DNA from: Bacteroides salyersiae WAL 10018 = DSM 18765 = JCM 12988
Lineage (GTDB): Bacteria; Bacteroidota; Bacteroidia; Bacteroidales; Bacteroidaceae
Reading direction: 5' to 3'
DNA: 64,000 nt
NCBI RefSeq assembly: GCF_000381365.1
Contig: NZ_KB905467.1
Location: 62,001 to 126,000, forward strand
Part shown: positions 15,471 to 24,096 of the stretch, piece after piece
Layout: every line of letters starts with the position of its first letter
Numbering within the stretch: position 1 is the first letter of the stretch
The notes under the pieces: model-generated
Database searches by the model: none
The model's input: only the letters and a program-made list of their open reading frames with translations
Told to the model about the DNA's origin: nothing
Program-made: the position numbers and the translations under genes

Positions 15471-16520
15471 ATGAATGTTATGACTTGTTATTCAGTGAAG
15501 AACATAGTTGAAAAGCTGTTTTTACTTTTTATGATGGGCTTTGCTTTCTGTGCTTGTGGAGATGATGAATCTTATACGTTAGGCGTATGGCATCGTCGTT
15601 CCGATTTTGACGGACTGGCACGTGGCAGCGCTGCGGGTTTTACAATAGCTGACAAGGGATATGTTTGCGGTGGATATACCGGTACTACCTATAAGCGTGT
15701 GACCGATTTATGGGAATACGACATTCAGGGTGGTTACTGGACACAATGTGCCTCTATGCCCGATGCGGCAACAGCGCGAACCGGTGCTTCCGGTTTTGCC
15801 ATAGGCGAGAAAGGATATATCACTTTAGGTCAGGACAATAGTTCGAATTATCTGGCTGATACCTGGGAATACGATCCGGCTACTGATACCTGGACGCAAA
15901 AAGATGACTATAAGGGAGGTGCGCGTATTAGTGCCATTGCATTCGGTATAGGCCAATACGGTTATGTGGGAACAGGGTATAATGGAAATTATCAGAAGGA
16001 TTTTTATCGTTTCGATCCTCAGGCTGCTGCCGGACAACAGTGGGAGATTGTAAACGGTTTCGGTGGACAGAAGCGTCAGGGAGGTACTTCTTTCGTGATC
16101 GATGACAAAGCATATATTTGCTGTGGGGTGAATAACGGCTCTTATGTATATGATTTCTGGTGCTTCGATCCTTCAACGGGAGTTTTTACTCAACTGCGGG
16201 ATATTGCTGATACGAGTGATGATGATTATGATGATGATTACACTTCTATTGTCCGGGCTAATGCTGTCAGTTTTGTAATTGACGGTAAAGGCTATTTGGT
16301 GACGGGAGAATATGGTTCTTTATTGAGTAACTATTGGATTTATGATCCTGCTACCGATCTTTGGGAAGGAGAAGATTTGACTGCCTTCGAGGGCTCTGTC
16401 CGTAAAAATGCAGTTGCTTTTTCTACCGGCACGCGAGGTTTTGTTGTAACCGGACAAGCCAGCAGTTCTTATTATGACGATACTTGGGAACTTTCTCCAT
16501 ATGAGTATGAAGAAGAATAA
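15471..16520 (+). CDS. Kelch-repeat beta-propeller lipoprotein
   Basis: The 349-residue product has a lipoprotein signal ending FAFCACGDDE (Cys near 29). It then shows six or so propeller blades, each with a GF.I...GY...G strand pair and a W.YD...W segment: GFTIADKGYVCGG, DLWEYDIQGGYWTQ, GFAIGEKGYITLG, DTWEYDPATDTWTQ and so on to the end. Kelch lipoproteins of this kind accompany DUF4270 and DUF4907 genes; sialate mutarotase NanM is a distant relative by fold, but no catalytic residues can be argued for. A surface-binding role is likely. One blade contains a poly-Asp stretch (DTSDDDYDDDYTS), possibly calcium-binding. Confidence 0.85.
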   Translation: MNVMTCYSVKNIVEKLFLLFMMGFAFCACGDDESYTLGVWHRRSDFDGLARGSAAGFTIADKGYVCGGYTGTTYKRVTDLWEYDIQGGYWTQCASMPDAATARTGASGFAIGEKGYITLGQDNSSNYLADTWEYDPATDTWTQKDDYKGGARISAIAFGIGQYGYVGTGYNGNYQKDFYRFDPQAAAGQQWEIVNGFGGQKRQGGTSFVIDDKAYICCGVNNGSYVYDFWCFDPSTGVFTQLRDIADTSDDDYDDDYTSIVRANAVSFVIDGKGYLVTGEYGSLLSNYWIYDPATDLWEGEDLTAFEGSVRKNAVAFSTGTRGFVVTGQASSSYYDDTWELSPYEYEEE

Positions 16521-16842
16521 AAGACGCACATTGCTTTTTATCGGATTGGTTGTCATCTTGTTGTCAGGAATGTGGTGGTCTTATTATTATGCAGAGAAAA
16601 GAAATCGTTATTGTCTGGAAGTGATAAAACTTGATAAGGATCAGGGATATGGATATACAATCAAACAAGGGAAACAGACGGTTATCTATCAACCGTTTGT
16701 TCCTGTTTTGTCACAAAGAAAACCATTTAATACTCCGGATGAGGCTGCTAAAGTTGGAGATTTAGTATTAGAGCGATTGGAATCGGGGCAAGATTTCAGT
16801 GTGACGGAAGAAGATTTAAAGAGTTTGGGAATAAAGAAATGA
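16501..16842 (+). CDS. DUF4907 family small membrane-anchored protein
   Basis: The gene begins inside the 3' end of the kelch gene (20-nt overlap if the ATG at 16501 is used; 16507 is an alternative). The product of about 113 residues has one hydrophobic helix near 10-28 and a soluble domain with GYGYTIKQGKQTVIYQPFVP and PFNTPDEAAKVGDLVLERL, the hallmarks of DUF4907. Family members always seem to travel with kelch and DUF4270 proteins. The predicted orientation is one membrane pass with the domain outside the cytoplasm. Confidence 0.75.
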   Translation: MSMKKNKRRTLLFIGLVVILLSGMWWSYYYAEKRNRYCLEVIKLDKDQGYGYTIKQGKQTVIYQPFVPVLSQRKPFNTPDEAAKVGDLVLERLESGQDFSVTEEDLKSLGIKK

Positions 16843-16867
16843 TAGTTGTTTTTTCAGCAGGAAAGCG

Positions 16868-16875
16868 TATCTTTG
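16868..16875 (+). promoter_or_regulatory. Predicted promoter -7 element for the patatin gene
   Basis: TATCTTTG lies 36 nt before the patatin ATG; a GTTG at 16845-16848 is 19 nt upstream, a near match to the -33 box. Confidence 0.55.
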
Positions 16876-16910
16876 AAGCGCAAAAGCATTAATCAAAAGA
16901 GGAAATAACT

Positions 16911-17741
16911 ATGACTATTGATAATCAGACCGGGCTGGTACTTGAAGGTGGAGGGATGCGTGGAGTTTTCACATGTGGTGTACTCGACTATCTGATGGAC
17001 CGGAATATTCGTTTCCCCTATACAATCGGTGTTTCTGCCGGAGCATGTAACGGACTCTCTTATATGTCACGGCAACGCGGACGTGCCAAATACAGTAATA
17101 TCGATTTGTTGGAAAAGTACAATTACATCGGTTTGCGTCATTTGCTCAAGAAGCGAAACATTCTGGATTTCGATCTTCTTTTTACAGAGTTTCCCGAGCA
17201 TATCCTTCCTTATGATTATGATGCTTATTTTTCGTCTCCCGAACGATTCGTAATGGTGACAACGAACTGCCTGACCGGAGAAGCCAATTACTTTGAAGAA
17301 AAACAGGATAAAAACCGGGTGATAGATATTGTCCGTGCTTCCAGTAGCTTGCCGATTGTTTGTCCGATAGCTTATGTGGATGGCATTCCGATGTTGGATG
17401 GCGGTATTGTGGATAGCATTCCTTTGCAGCATGCGATAGATGAAGGATATAAAAATAATGTGGTAGTATCGACTCGAAATCGGGGATACCGGAAAGAGAG
17501 CAAAGACATTAAAATTCCATCTTTTGTTTATCGTAAATATCCGAAAATACGTGAAGCGTTAAGTCATCGTTGTGCCGTTTATAATGCTCAGTTAGAGATG
17601 GTGGAACGAATGGAAGATGAAGGTAAAATTGTTGTAATCCGTCCGCAGAAGCCAGTAGTTGTGGATCGTATCGAACGGGATATTCAAAAACTGACTGACT
17701 TCTATCAGGAGGGATATGAATGTGCAAAAGCAATATTCTGA
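16911..17741 (+). CDS. Patatin-like phospholipase
   Basis: The 276-residue protein carries all patatin landmarks: oxyanion loop EGGGMRGVF (12-20), nucleophile elbow GVSAGA with S42, and the dyad aspartate D163 in MLDGGIVDS. It lacks a signal peptide and resembles cytosolic patatins of the YjjU/RssA type (C-terminal DUF6363-like region with ERIERDIQKLTDFYQEGYE). It should hydrolyse acyl esters of phospholipids or lysophospholipids; the true substrate is unknown. Its stop codon abuts the stop codon of the convergent epimerase gene with no base between. Confidence 0.9.
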   Translation: MTIDNQTGLVLEGGGMRGVFTCGVLDYLMDRNIRFPYTIGVSAGACNGLSYMSRQRGRAKYSNIDLLEKYNYIGLRHLLKKRNILDFDLLFTEFPEHILPYDYDAYFSSPERFVMVTTNCLTGEANYFEEKQDKNRVIDIVRASSSLPIVCPIAYVDGIPMLDGGIVDSIPLQHAIDEGYKNNVVVSTRNRGYRKESKDIKIPSFVYRKYPKIREALSHRCAVYNAQLEMVERMEDEGKIVVIRPQKPVVVDRIERDIQKLTDFYQEGYECAKAIF

Positions 17742-18614
17742 CTATTCTTCAATTTGGATAACATATCCTCCTTTGAACACGGCGGCAGGTTGTAGATGCT
17801 GCATCCAATCTTTATCTTTATATTCTCCGTCATAATGAGCACGGTCACAACGTCCGTACCACGGTTCGATACAAATGAACGGGGCATTCTTGGCAGGCGG
17901 TGACCAAAGTCCTACCACCGGAGTTGTGAACCGCAGGCTTAAGTACGGTTGTTTCTCCTTATTATATAATGTAACTTTTTCCACCTGATTGTTTTCCAAG
18001 ATCAAGGCATCGCGGTCAAAAGTGTGTGTATCCAATGGAAGGAGTCCGTCTGTCAGTCTTAGAGGATATTCATGTTCCGGGTCGGCACATCCTTTTTCAG
18101 AAATGAGTATGTATTTTAGATCTTCTGTTCGGTCGAATCCCAAGTATCCGCGTTCGTTACTTTTCATATCGAATGCCGGAAAATAAAATGCCGGATGTGC
18201 TCCTATCTGGAAATGCAACTCTTTGTCTCCTGTATTTTTTACTTCCCAAAGAACTTCTATCTGTTTTCCTTGTATCCGGTATCCTATTTCAAGACGAAAA
18301 GGGAAAGGATATCTCCTCCGGCTTTCTTCATTGTCTGCTAAACGATAGCGCAGTTCATCCGGTTGTTCCCGTATCAATTCGAAATTCATATCACGGGCAA
18401 AACCGTGTTGGGTCAGATTGTATGTGGCTCCGTCGATGCGGTATTCATTTTCCCATACGCTGCCTACAATGGGGAAGAGCACTGGAGAATGACGTTTCCA
18501 GAAAGAAGGATCGGCTTGCCATAGATATTCTTTACCGTTGCAGACGATATTGCAAAGTTCTGCACCATGGGGAGAAACCCGGATGGTGAGTTGTGAGTTG
18601 GAGATTGTTTTCAT
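17742..18614 (-). CDS. Aldose 1-epimerase family protein
   Basis: The 290-residue protein belongs to the galactose-mutarotase fold group, closest to the LacX/YeaD-like subgroup. Visible marks are the N-terminal SPHGAELCNIVCNGKEYLWQ strand pair, SPVLFPIVG, the histidine of LTQHGFARD (near 70), the second histidine in GAHPAFYFP (about 142) and an acidic C-terminal ICIEPWYGRCD whose Glu would be the base. It probably interconverts sugar anomers or hexose-6-phosphates in the cytoplasm. TAACTTTG at 18638-18645 on the minus strand could be its -7 element. It is not evidently part of the fructan locus that begins divergently upstream. Confidence 0.85.
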   Translation of the reverse strand: MKTISNSQLTIRVSPHGAELCNIVCNGKEYLWQADPSFWKRHSPVLFPIVGSVWENEYRIDGATYNLTQHGFARDMNFELIREQPDELRYRLADNEESRRRYPFPFRLEIGYRIQGKQIEVLWEVKNTGDKELHFQIGAHPAFYFPAFDMKSNERGYLGFDRTEDLKYILISEKGCADPEHEYPLRLTDGLLPLDTHTFDRDALILENNQVEKVTLYNKEKQPYLSLRFTTPVVGLWSPPAKNAPFICIEPWYGRCDRAHYDGEYKDKDWMQHLQPAAVFKGGYVIQIEE

Positions 18615-19207
18615 ATGGACATTATTTTTATAAAATACAAAGTTAATGTTTTTTCTTTTTGCTTGTTCATGCTATAAGAAAAAGGAGCCGGTCGGTTATT
18701 CTTTCGAATCAACTTATGCGTATATGTATACATACCTTTTCTAATGATAAAAAGTTCTCTGTTACAGTGTTAATGTATCAATATTGATAAAGTATGAAAC
18801 AAATGTAGCATGTCATTTGCTATCTTCGGCAATATCTTTGCCTCAGGATTTTTAGTAGGACAGTTTTATTTTTATATCTTTAATTCTAATATATATGAGT
18901 AGAAAAGAAAATTTTGTATTTCGGAGCTGTGTTGTCTATACTCTCCTTTTCATGCAAAAGACCATTTGCAAAATAAATAATAGTTGATGGCATTGTGATT
19001 TTTAAGAACGGGCGATGGTATGGTTGTCCGGTGTCTGTTTGTAGAGAAAATATGTTTGTACTATTTTCGGATACTGCTTAAAAGTTCTTTCTTAATTATA
19101 ATACTTGAAGTGGTATTTCGTTTGGGTATAAGCTTATTACTTTATTTTTTAATATTAGTAAGAATAATTTATTACGTTGGTGTAATTTTTAAATCTATTA
19201 AAAAAAC
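18615..19207 (+). other. Intergenic leader region before the fructan locus
   Basis: This 593-nt AT-rich gap separates the divergent epimerase and SusC genes. A TATCTTTG at 18833-18840 is the best plus-strand -7 element, which would leave a leader of about 360 nt before SusC; no clean -33 box accompanies it. A short hydrophobic reading frame overlapping the SusC start is not convincing. No clear hairpin or binding-site pair was recognised, but long leaders before susC genes often carry post-transcriptional control. Confidence 0.4.
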
Positions 19208-22200
19208 ATGAAGAAACTTATCTTTAGAACGAAGCGAAGTATGGTAATCTTCCTTTTATTACTTTCTCCGGTTCTTGCCATTGCACAGGTTGTAACGGGA
19301 AAAGTGGTATTATTTGATGATAAAGAAGCTTTACCGGGTGTTAATGTACTTGAAAAAGGTACGACGAATGGTACGATCACTGATATTGATGGAAATTATT
19401 CTATTCATCTGAAAAATCCGAATTCTACATTGGTTTTCTCGATGGTGGGAATGATAACACAGGAAAAACGTGTTAGCGCAGGTGATAAGGTGGATGTTAC
19501 ATTACAATCCGATCATTATCAGTTGGATCAGGTGGTGGTGACAGGCTATTCGACTCAGAAAAAGTCGGATCTGACAGGTTCCGTAACAGTGGTTTCTGTG
19601 GATGATATGATGAAATCGGCAGAAAATAATCCTATTAAAAGTTTGCAGGGACGTGTTCCGGGTATGGAAGTTACCGCCAATGGTAATCCCAGTGGTTCTG
19701 CAACGGTACGCATCAGAGGTATCGGTACGTTAAATAATAATGATCCTTTGTTTGTGATCGATGGGGTACCTACCCGTGGCGGCATGCACGAATTGAACTC
19801 TAACGATATTGAGAATATCCAAGTGTTGAAAGATGCTTCTGCTGCAAGTATTTATGGTTCCCGTGCTGCTAACGGGGTTATTATTATCACAACGAAAAAA
19901 GGAAAAGAAGGCAAGATCAAACTTAATTTTGATGCCTATGTGACTCAGACTTTTTATAATAATAAGTTGGAGGTCATGAATGCGAAAGAGTATGGTCAGG
20001 CATTGTGGCAGGCTACGGTGAACAATTCGGAAGACCCCAATAAAAATAATATCGGATATACTTATAATTGGGGGTATGACGATAATGGAAATGCTACTTT
20101 GTATGATATGTATTTACCAAAGTATCTCGATACGGACAGGACGATGCTTACCTCTGATACGGATTGGTTTGATGCAGTATCTCAAAAAGGCTTACTGCAA
20201 TCTTATAATCTCTCGGTGAGTAATGGCAGCGAAAGGGGAGACTATTTCTTTTCTTTGGGTTATCTAAGCAACGATGGTACGTTGAAATATACTTCTTTCG
20301 ACCGTTTTTCTGCCCGTATGAATTCATCTTATCATATCATTAAAGATGTTTTGACTATAGGTGAGAATTTCTCGGTAAACCGGACATCGGAAGTTCAGAT
20401 TCCGGACGATAATATTCTGGATATGGCTTTGAAAGCTTTGCCTTTGATTCCTGTACACACAGTGGACGGAACGGGTTGGGGAGGTCCTACAACCGGTATG
20501 AATGACCGCCATAATCCTGCACGTTTATTGTATGATAATAAAGATAATAAGTATGCCTATTGGCGCTTGTTCGGTAATGCTTATATTAATTTACAGCCTG
20601 TCAAGGGATTGAATCTCCGGAGTAGCTTTGGTCTTGATTATACGAATTATTATAAACGCAATATGGTTCATAGTTATACGACCGGTATGCTGAATAATGA
20701 TTTGAGTTCCGTCACTTTAGGAGGAACCTATACTACCAAATGGACTTGGAGTAATACTGCGACTTACGCCAAACAAATCGGTGTTCACAGTTTCGATGTG
20801 TTGGCTGGTATGGAAATGTACAAAGAAGAGACGATTAACTTCTCGGCATATAAAGACGGTTTTTTGGTAGAGACTCCGGAGCAGATGTGGCCTGATATGG
20901 GAATCGGAACATCTAAAGTGACCGGCGGTGCAACAGCTTATGCGTTGCTTTCTTACTTCGGTAAAGCCAACTATGTTTATGACAATCGTTATCTTGCTTC
21001 TGTAACGCTTCGCTATGACGGTTCATCCCGTTTTGGAAAGAACAATCGGTTTGGTACTTTCCCGGCATTTTCTTTGGGATACCGAATCAGCGAGGAAGCC
21101 TTTATGGAGAAGACAAGAGATTGGTTGTCTGATTTAAAATTGCGTTTCGGATGGGGACAAACCGGTAATCAGGAAACTTCCAATACGGCTGTGCATACGC
21201 TTTATGTAACTGACTATGGTACGGGAGATCCTACCTGGACATCATTGAACGGTACTTCTTATGATTTGACCGGTAAAGGCGGGACTTCCCTTCCTTCCGG
21301 TTATAAGAAAACCCAACAGGGTAATCCGGACTTGAAATGGGAGACAACGACTCAGACCAATATCGGTTTGGATTTCGGCTTCTTCAATCAGAAGTTATAT
21401 GGTACTGCTGAATATTACATCAAGAAAACAAAAGATATTTTGGTGCAACCTCCTTATTTGGGAATAATCGGCGAAGGCGGTTATTGCTGGTACAATGGAG
21501 CCTCCATGGAGAATAAAGGTTTTGAAGTGAGTTTGGGTTATCGTGATCAGACGCCTTTCGGACTCTCTTATGATATTTCCGGTAATATTTCCGGATATCG
21601 CAATAAGGTGACTGAACTGCCGGCAGATGTGGAAAATTCTTATGGAGGAAATGGTAAAGGAGATAATATTTTAGGGCGTCCTATCAATTCGTTTTATGGA
21701 TATATTGCTGATGGCCTGTTCCGTACGGAAGAAGATATAGCGAAACATGCTACACAGAACGGTGGAGAAGGTCTGGGACGTATCCGCTATCGTGACTTGA
21801 ACGAGGACGGGAAGATAGATGAAGATGACCGTACTTGGATCGGCTCACCTCATCCGGATTTCATGTATGGTTTGAATATTGAATTGAGTTACAAGAATTT
21901 TGATTTGAGTGCATTCTTTTATGGAGTAAACGGTATCGATGTGAATACCTATGCAGTGAAGAGTGAAACAGACTTTTGGAGTATCAATGATGTCCGTTCC
22001 AATAAAGGCACACGTCTGTTGGATGCTTGGAGTCCCACTAATCCTGATTCGAATATTCCTGCTATTACGGCATTAAATGCGAACGATGAAGGACGTATGT
22101 CTACTTATTTTGTAGAGAACGGTTCTTTCTTGAAACTGCGTAATTTACAATTGGGATATACTTTGCCGCGTAAAATCAGTGAGAAGGCATATATTGAAAA

Positions 22201-22336
22201 GTGCCGTATCTATGTCAGTGGTCAGAATCTGTTTACTATTAAAAGTAAGAATTTCTCAGGAGTAGACCCGGAGAATGCCGGATTCGGATATCCGATACCG
22301 ACAACATTCACGGTCGGAATAAATATTGGTTTTTAA
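19208..22336 (+). CDS. SusC-type TonB-dependent transporter, fructan locus
   Basis: The 1042-residue outer-membrane transporter begins with a signal peptide (cleaved after LAIAQ, about 27), then a carboxypeptidase-regulatory-like domain (VVTGKVVLFDDKEALPGVNV), a TonB box-like DQVVVTGYSTQKKSDLTGSV (about 102-121), the plug with RIRGIGTLNNNDPLFVIDG and SIYGSRAANGVIIITTKKGK, and a 22-strand barrel ending VGINIGF. There is no STN domain. It should import fructan oligosaccharides across the outer membrane with the following SusD as lid. Similarity of the whole gene set to the B. thetaiotaomicron levan locus (BT1754-BT1765) supports the substrate; whether levan or inulin is preferred cannot be read directly. 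Confidence 0.93.
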   Translation: MKKLIFRTKRSMVIFLLLLSPVLAIAQVVTGKVVLFDDKEALPGVNVLEKGTTNGTITDIDGNYSIHLKNPNSTLVFSMVGMITQEKRVSAGDKVDVTLQSDHYQLDQVVVTGYSTQKKSDLTGSVTVVSVDDMMKSAENNPIKSLQGRVPGMEVTANGNPSGSATVRIRGIGTLNNNDPLFVIDGVPTRGGMHELNSNDIENIQVLKDASAASIYGSRAANGVIIITTKKGKEGKIKLNFDAYVTQTFYNNKLEVMNAKEYGQALWQATVNNSEDPNKNNIGYTYNWGYDDNGNATLYDMYLPKYLDTDRTMLTSDTDWFDAVSQKGLLQSYNLSVSNGSERGDYFFSLGYLSNDGTLKYTSFDRFSARMNSSYHIIKDVLTIGENFSVNRTSEVQIPDDNILDMALKALPLIPVHTVDGTGWGGPTTGMNDRHNPARLLYDNKDNKYAYWRLFGNAYINLQPVKGLNLRSSFGLDYTNYYKRNMVHSYTTGMLNNDLSSVTLGGTYTTKWTWSNTATYAKQIGVHSFDVLAGMEMYKEETINFSAYKDGFLVETPEQMWPDMGIGTSKVTGGATAYALLSYFGKANYVYDNRYLASVTLRYDGSSRFGKNNRFGTFPAFSLGYRISEEAFMEKTRDWLSDLKLRFGWGQTGNQETSNTAVHTLYVTDYGTGDPTWTSLNGTSYDLTGKGGTSLPSGYKKTQQGNPDLKWETTTQTNIGLDFGFFNQKLYGTAEYYIKKTKDILVQPPYLGIIGEGGYCWYNGASMENKGFEVSLGYRDQTPFGLSYDISGNISGYRNKVTELPADVENSYGGNGKGDNILGRPINSFYGYIADGLFRTEEDIAKHATQNGGEGLGRIRYRDLNEDGKIDEDDRTWIGSPHPDFMYGLNIELSYKNFDLSAFFYGVNGIDVNTYAVKSETDFWSINDVRSNKGTRLLDAWSPTNPDSNIPAITALNANDEGRMSTYFVENGSFLKLRNLQLGYTLPRKISEKAYIEKCRIYVSGQNLFTIKSKNFSGVDPENAGFGYPIPTTFTVGINIGF

Positions 22337-22372
22337 GTTCTAAGTATAATGCGAAAACAAACTAACGGAAAA

Positions 22373-24079
22373 ATGAAAAAGATAAAATATATATTGGGTT
22401 GCATTGGGACGGCATTGATGTTTTCTGCTTGTTCCGATTTTCTGGACGTAGCCACTCAAAACGGCTTGGATCCTGATCAGGCAAATGATGCTGAAAGATT
22501 TTGTAATGCCGCTTACGCTTCATTGATGAATCAGCGTGATGTGAAATTATGGGCTTGGGGAGATGTTCGTTCCGATGATGCTTATAAAGGCGGTGGCGGG
22601 ACAAACGACGGTTACACGGAGCACTGTTATGAAACGGGTACGCATATCGTAACCACTTTTAACGAGCCGGACGGATATTGGTTTGCGCAGTATTGCGGTA
22701 TTTCCCGTGTGAATACAGCTCTTAATGCGTTGAACCTTGTATCTGAGAAAGAGTTCCCGAATAAGGTGACCCGACAGGCAGAAATGCGCTTTTTGAGAGG
22801 ACATTTCTATTTCTTGTTGAAAATTCTTTTCAAGAATATTCCCTTTGTAGATGAAACCGTTCCCGAGCACCAATATCAGTATATATCCAATGTAGCTTTG
22901 ACTGATGTGGAAATGTGGGATAAGATCATTGAAGATTTTAAGTTTGCATTCGATAATTTGCCCGAAAAGCAGGCTGATTTGGGAAGAGCGAACAAATATG
23001 CGGCAGCGGCTTATCTGGCTAAGGCGAATCTGTATAAGGCTTATCGTCAGAATGAGAAATATGAAGTGACTTCCATCGATGCCGGTGATCTGGAAGAAGT
23101 AGTGAAATATACAGGAGAGGTTTTGAAGTCGAGTTATGGCTTGGAAACGGACTTTGCCTACAATTTCATGCCGGAATTTGAGAATGGGAAAGAGAGTATT
23201 TTCGCCATTCAATTTTCGAAAGATGACGGAACGATGTTCGGTAATCTGAATTTCGCTGATTTCCTTTCTGTACCACAAGGATTGGGATGTTGCGATTTTC
23301 ATAAACCGAGCCAGAACCTGGTAAATGCGTTTAAGACCAGTAAGGGACTTCCGATGTTTAAAATGACGAATGGCGTATATTCGGAAAACTATGATATTGC
23401 CAATTATTCAAAGAGTAAGGCAGCAGATCCCCGTTTGTTCAGTACAGTAGCAATGGATGGCTTCCCTTATAAATATAATGAGGATCTTCTTTTCCAGAAT
23501 TCCTGGAATCGTAATCCGGAGGTATATGGCAATTTTGCATCTTTGAAAGAGAATGTAGATCCTTCTTGTGACTGTTTTGTCAATCTTTCGCCCTACTATG
23601 CCAATTCTATGAATAAGATTCTGATTCGTTTTGCGGATGTATTGTTGATGAGAGCCGAAGCGTTGATTGAATTGAACCGGGAATCGGAAGCGTTACCGTT
23701 GATAAATCAGATTCGCCAACGTGCGCAGGATAGTGCCAATGGAATGGTTAATTATAGTGATCCGGACTTGAAACCGGTTATGGAAGTCGCGCTTTATCAG
23801 GATGGCAGCAATTGTGTCTGGAATCAGGAGTTTGCACGTTATGCTTTGAGATGGGAACGCCGTTTGGAATTTGCAATGGAAAACATGCGCTTCTTTGATT
23901 TGGTTCGTTGGGGAATTTGCAGTGAGACCATGAATAAATATTTCCAATCGGAGAAAGCAAGACGCTCTTATCTGAAAGAGGCTGTATTTACAAAGAACAA
24001 AAATGAATATGCGCCCATACCTCAACAGCAAATAGGTTACAGTAAGGATGTATATAAACAAAATTACGGATGGAAATAA
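22373..24079 (+). CDS. SusD-family glycan-binding lipoprotein, fructan locus
   Basis: The ATG at 22373 (after CGGAAAA) gives a standard lipoprotein signal, MKKIKYILGCIGTALMFSAC; an upstream ATG at 22349 adds 8 residues. The rest shows the SusD/RagB pattern: N-terminal SDFLDVA, TPR-like helices with AEMRFLRGHFYFLL and AAAAYLAKANLYKAY, and the C-terminal RFADVLLMRAEALIELNRESEALPLINQIRQRA and WERRLEFAMENMRFFDLVRWG signatures. It forms the lid on the SusC transporter and binds fructan at the cell surface. It follows SusC by 12-36 nt and overlaps or abuts the next gene. Confidence 0.93.
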   Translation: MKKIKYILGCIGTALMFSACSDFLDVATQNGLDPDQANDAERFCNAAYASLMNQRDVKLWAWGDVRSDDAYKGGGGTNDGYTEHCYETGTHIVTTFNEPDGYWFAQYCGISRVNTALNALNLVSEKEFPNKVTRQAEMRFLRGHFYFLLKILFKNIPFVDETVPEHQYQYISNVALTDVEMWDKIIEDFKFAFDNLPEKQADLGRANKYAAAAYLAKANLYKAYRQNEKYEVTSIDAGDLEEVVKYTGEVLKSSYGLETDFAYNFMPEFENGKESIFAIQFSKDDGTMFGNLNFADFLSVPQGLGCCDFHKPSQNLVNAFKTSKGLPMFKMTNGVYSENYDIANYSKSKAADPRLFSTVAMDGFPYKYNEDLLFQNSWNRNPEVYGNFASLKENVDPSCDCFVNLSPYYANSMNKILIRFADVLLMRAEALIELNRESEALPLINQIRQRAQDSANGMVNYSDPDLKPVMEVALYQDGSNCVWNQEFARYALRWERRLEFAMENMRFFDLVRWGICSETMNKYFQSEKARRSYLKEAVFTKNKNEYAPIPQQQIGYSKDVYKQNYGWK

Positions 24080-24096
24080 TCTTAAACAGGCAACTT

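Noticed and set aside
19020..19211. 63-codon hydrophobic frame before SusC
   Set aside because: It is very AT-rich, lacks a ribosome-binding site and overlaps the SusC start; chance hydrophobicity in AT-rich DNA explains it.
22547..23302. 251-codon minus-strand frame
   Set aside because: It is antisense to the SusD gene, whose family signatures are clear, and has no independent support.
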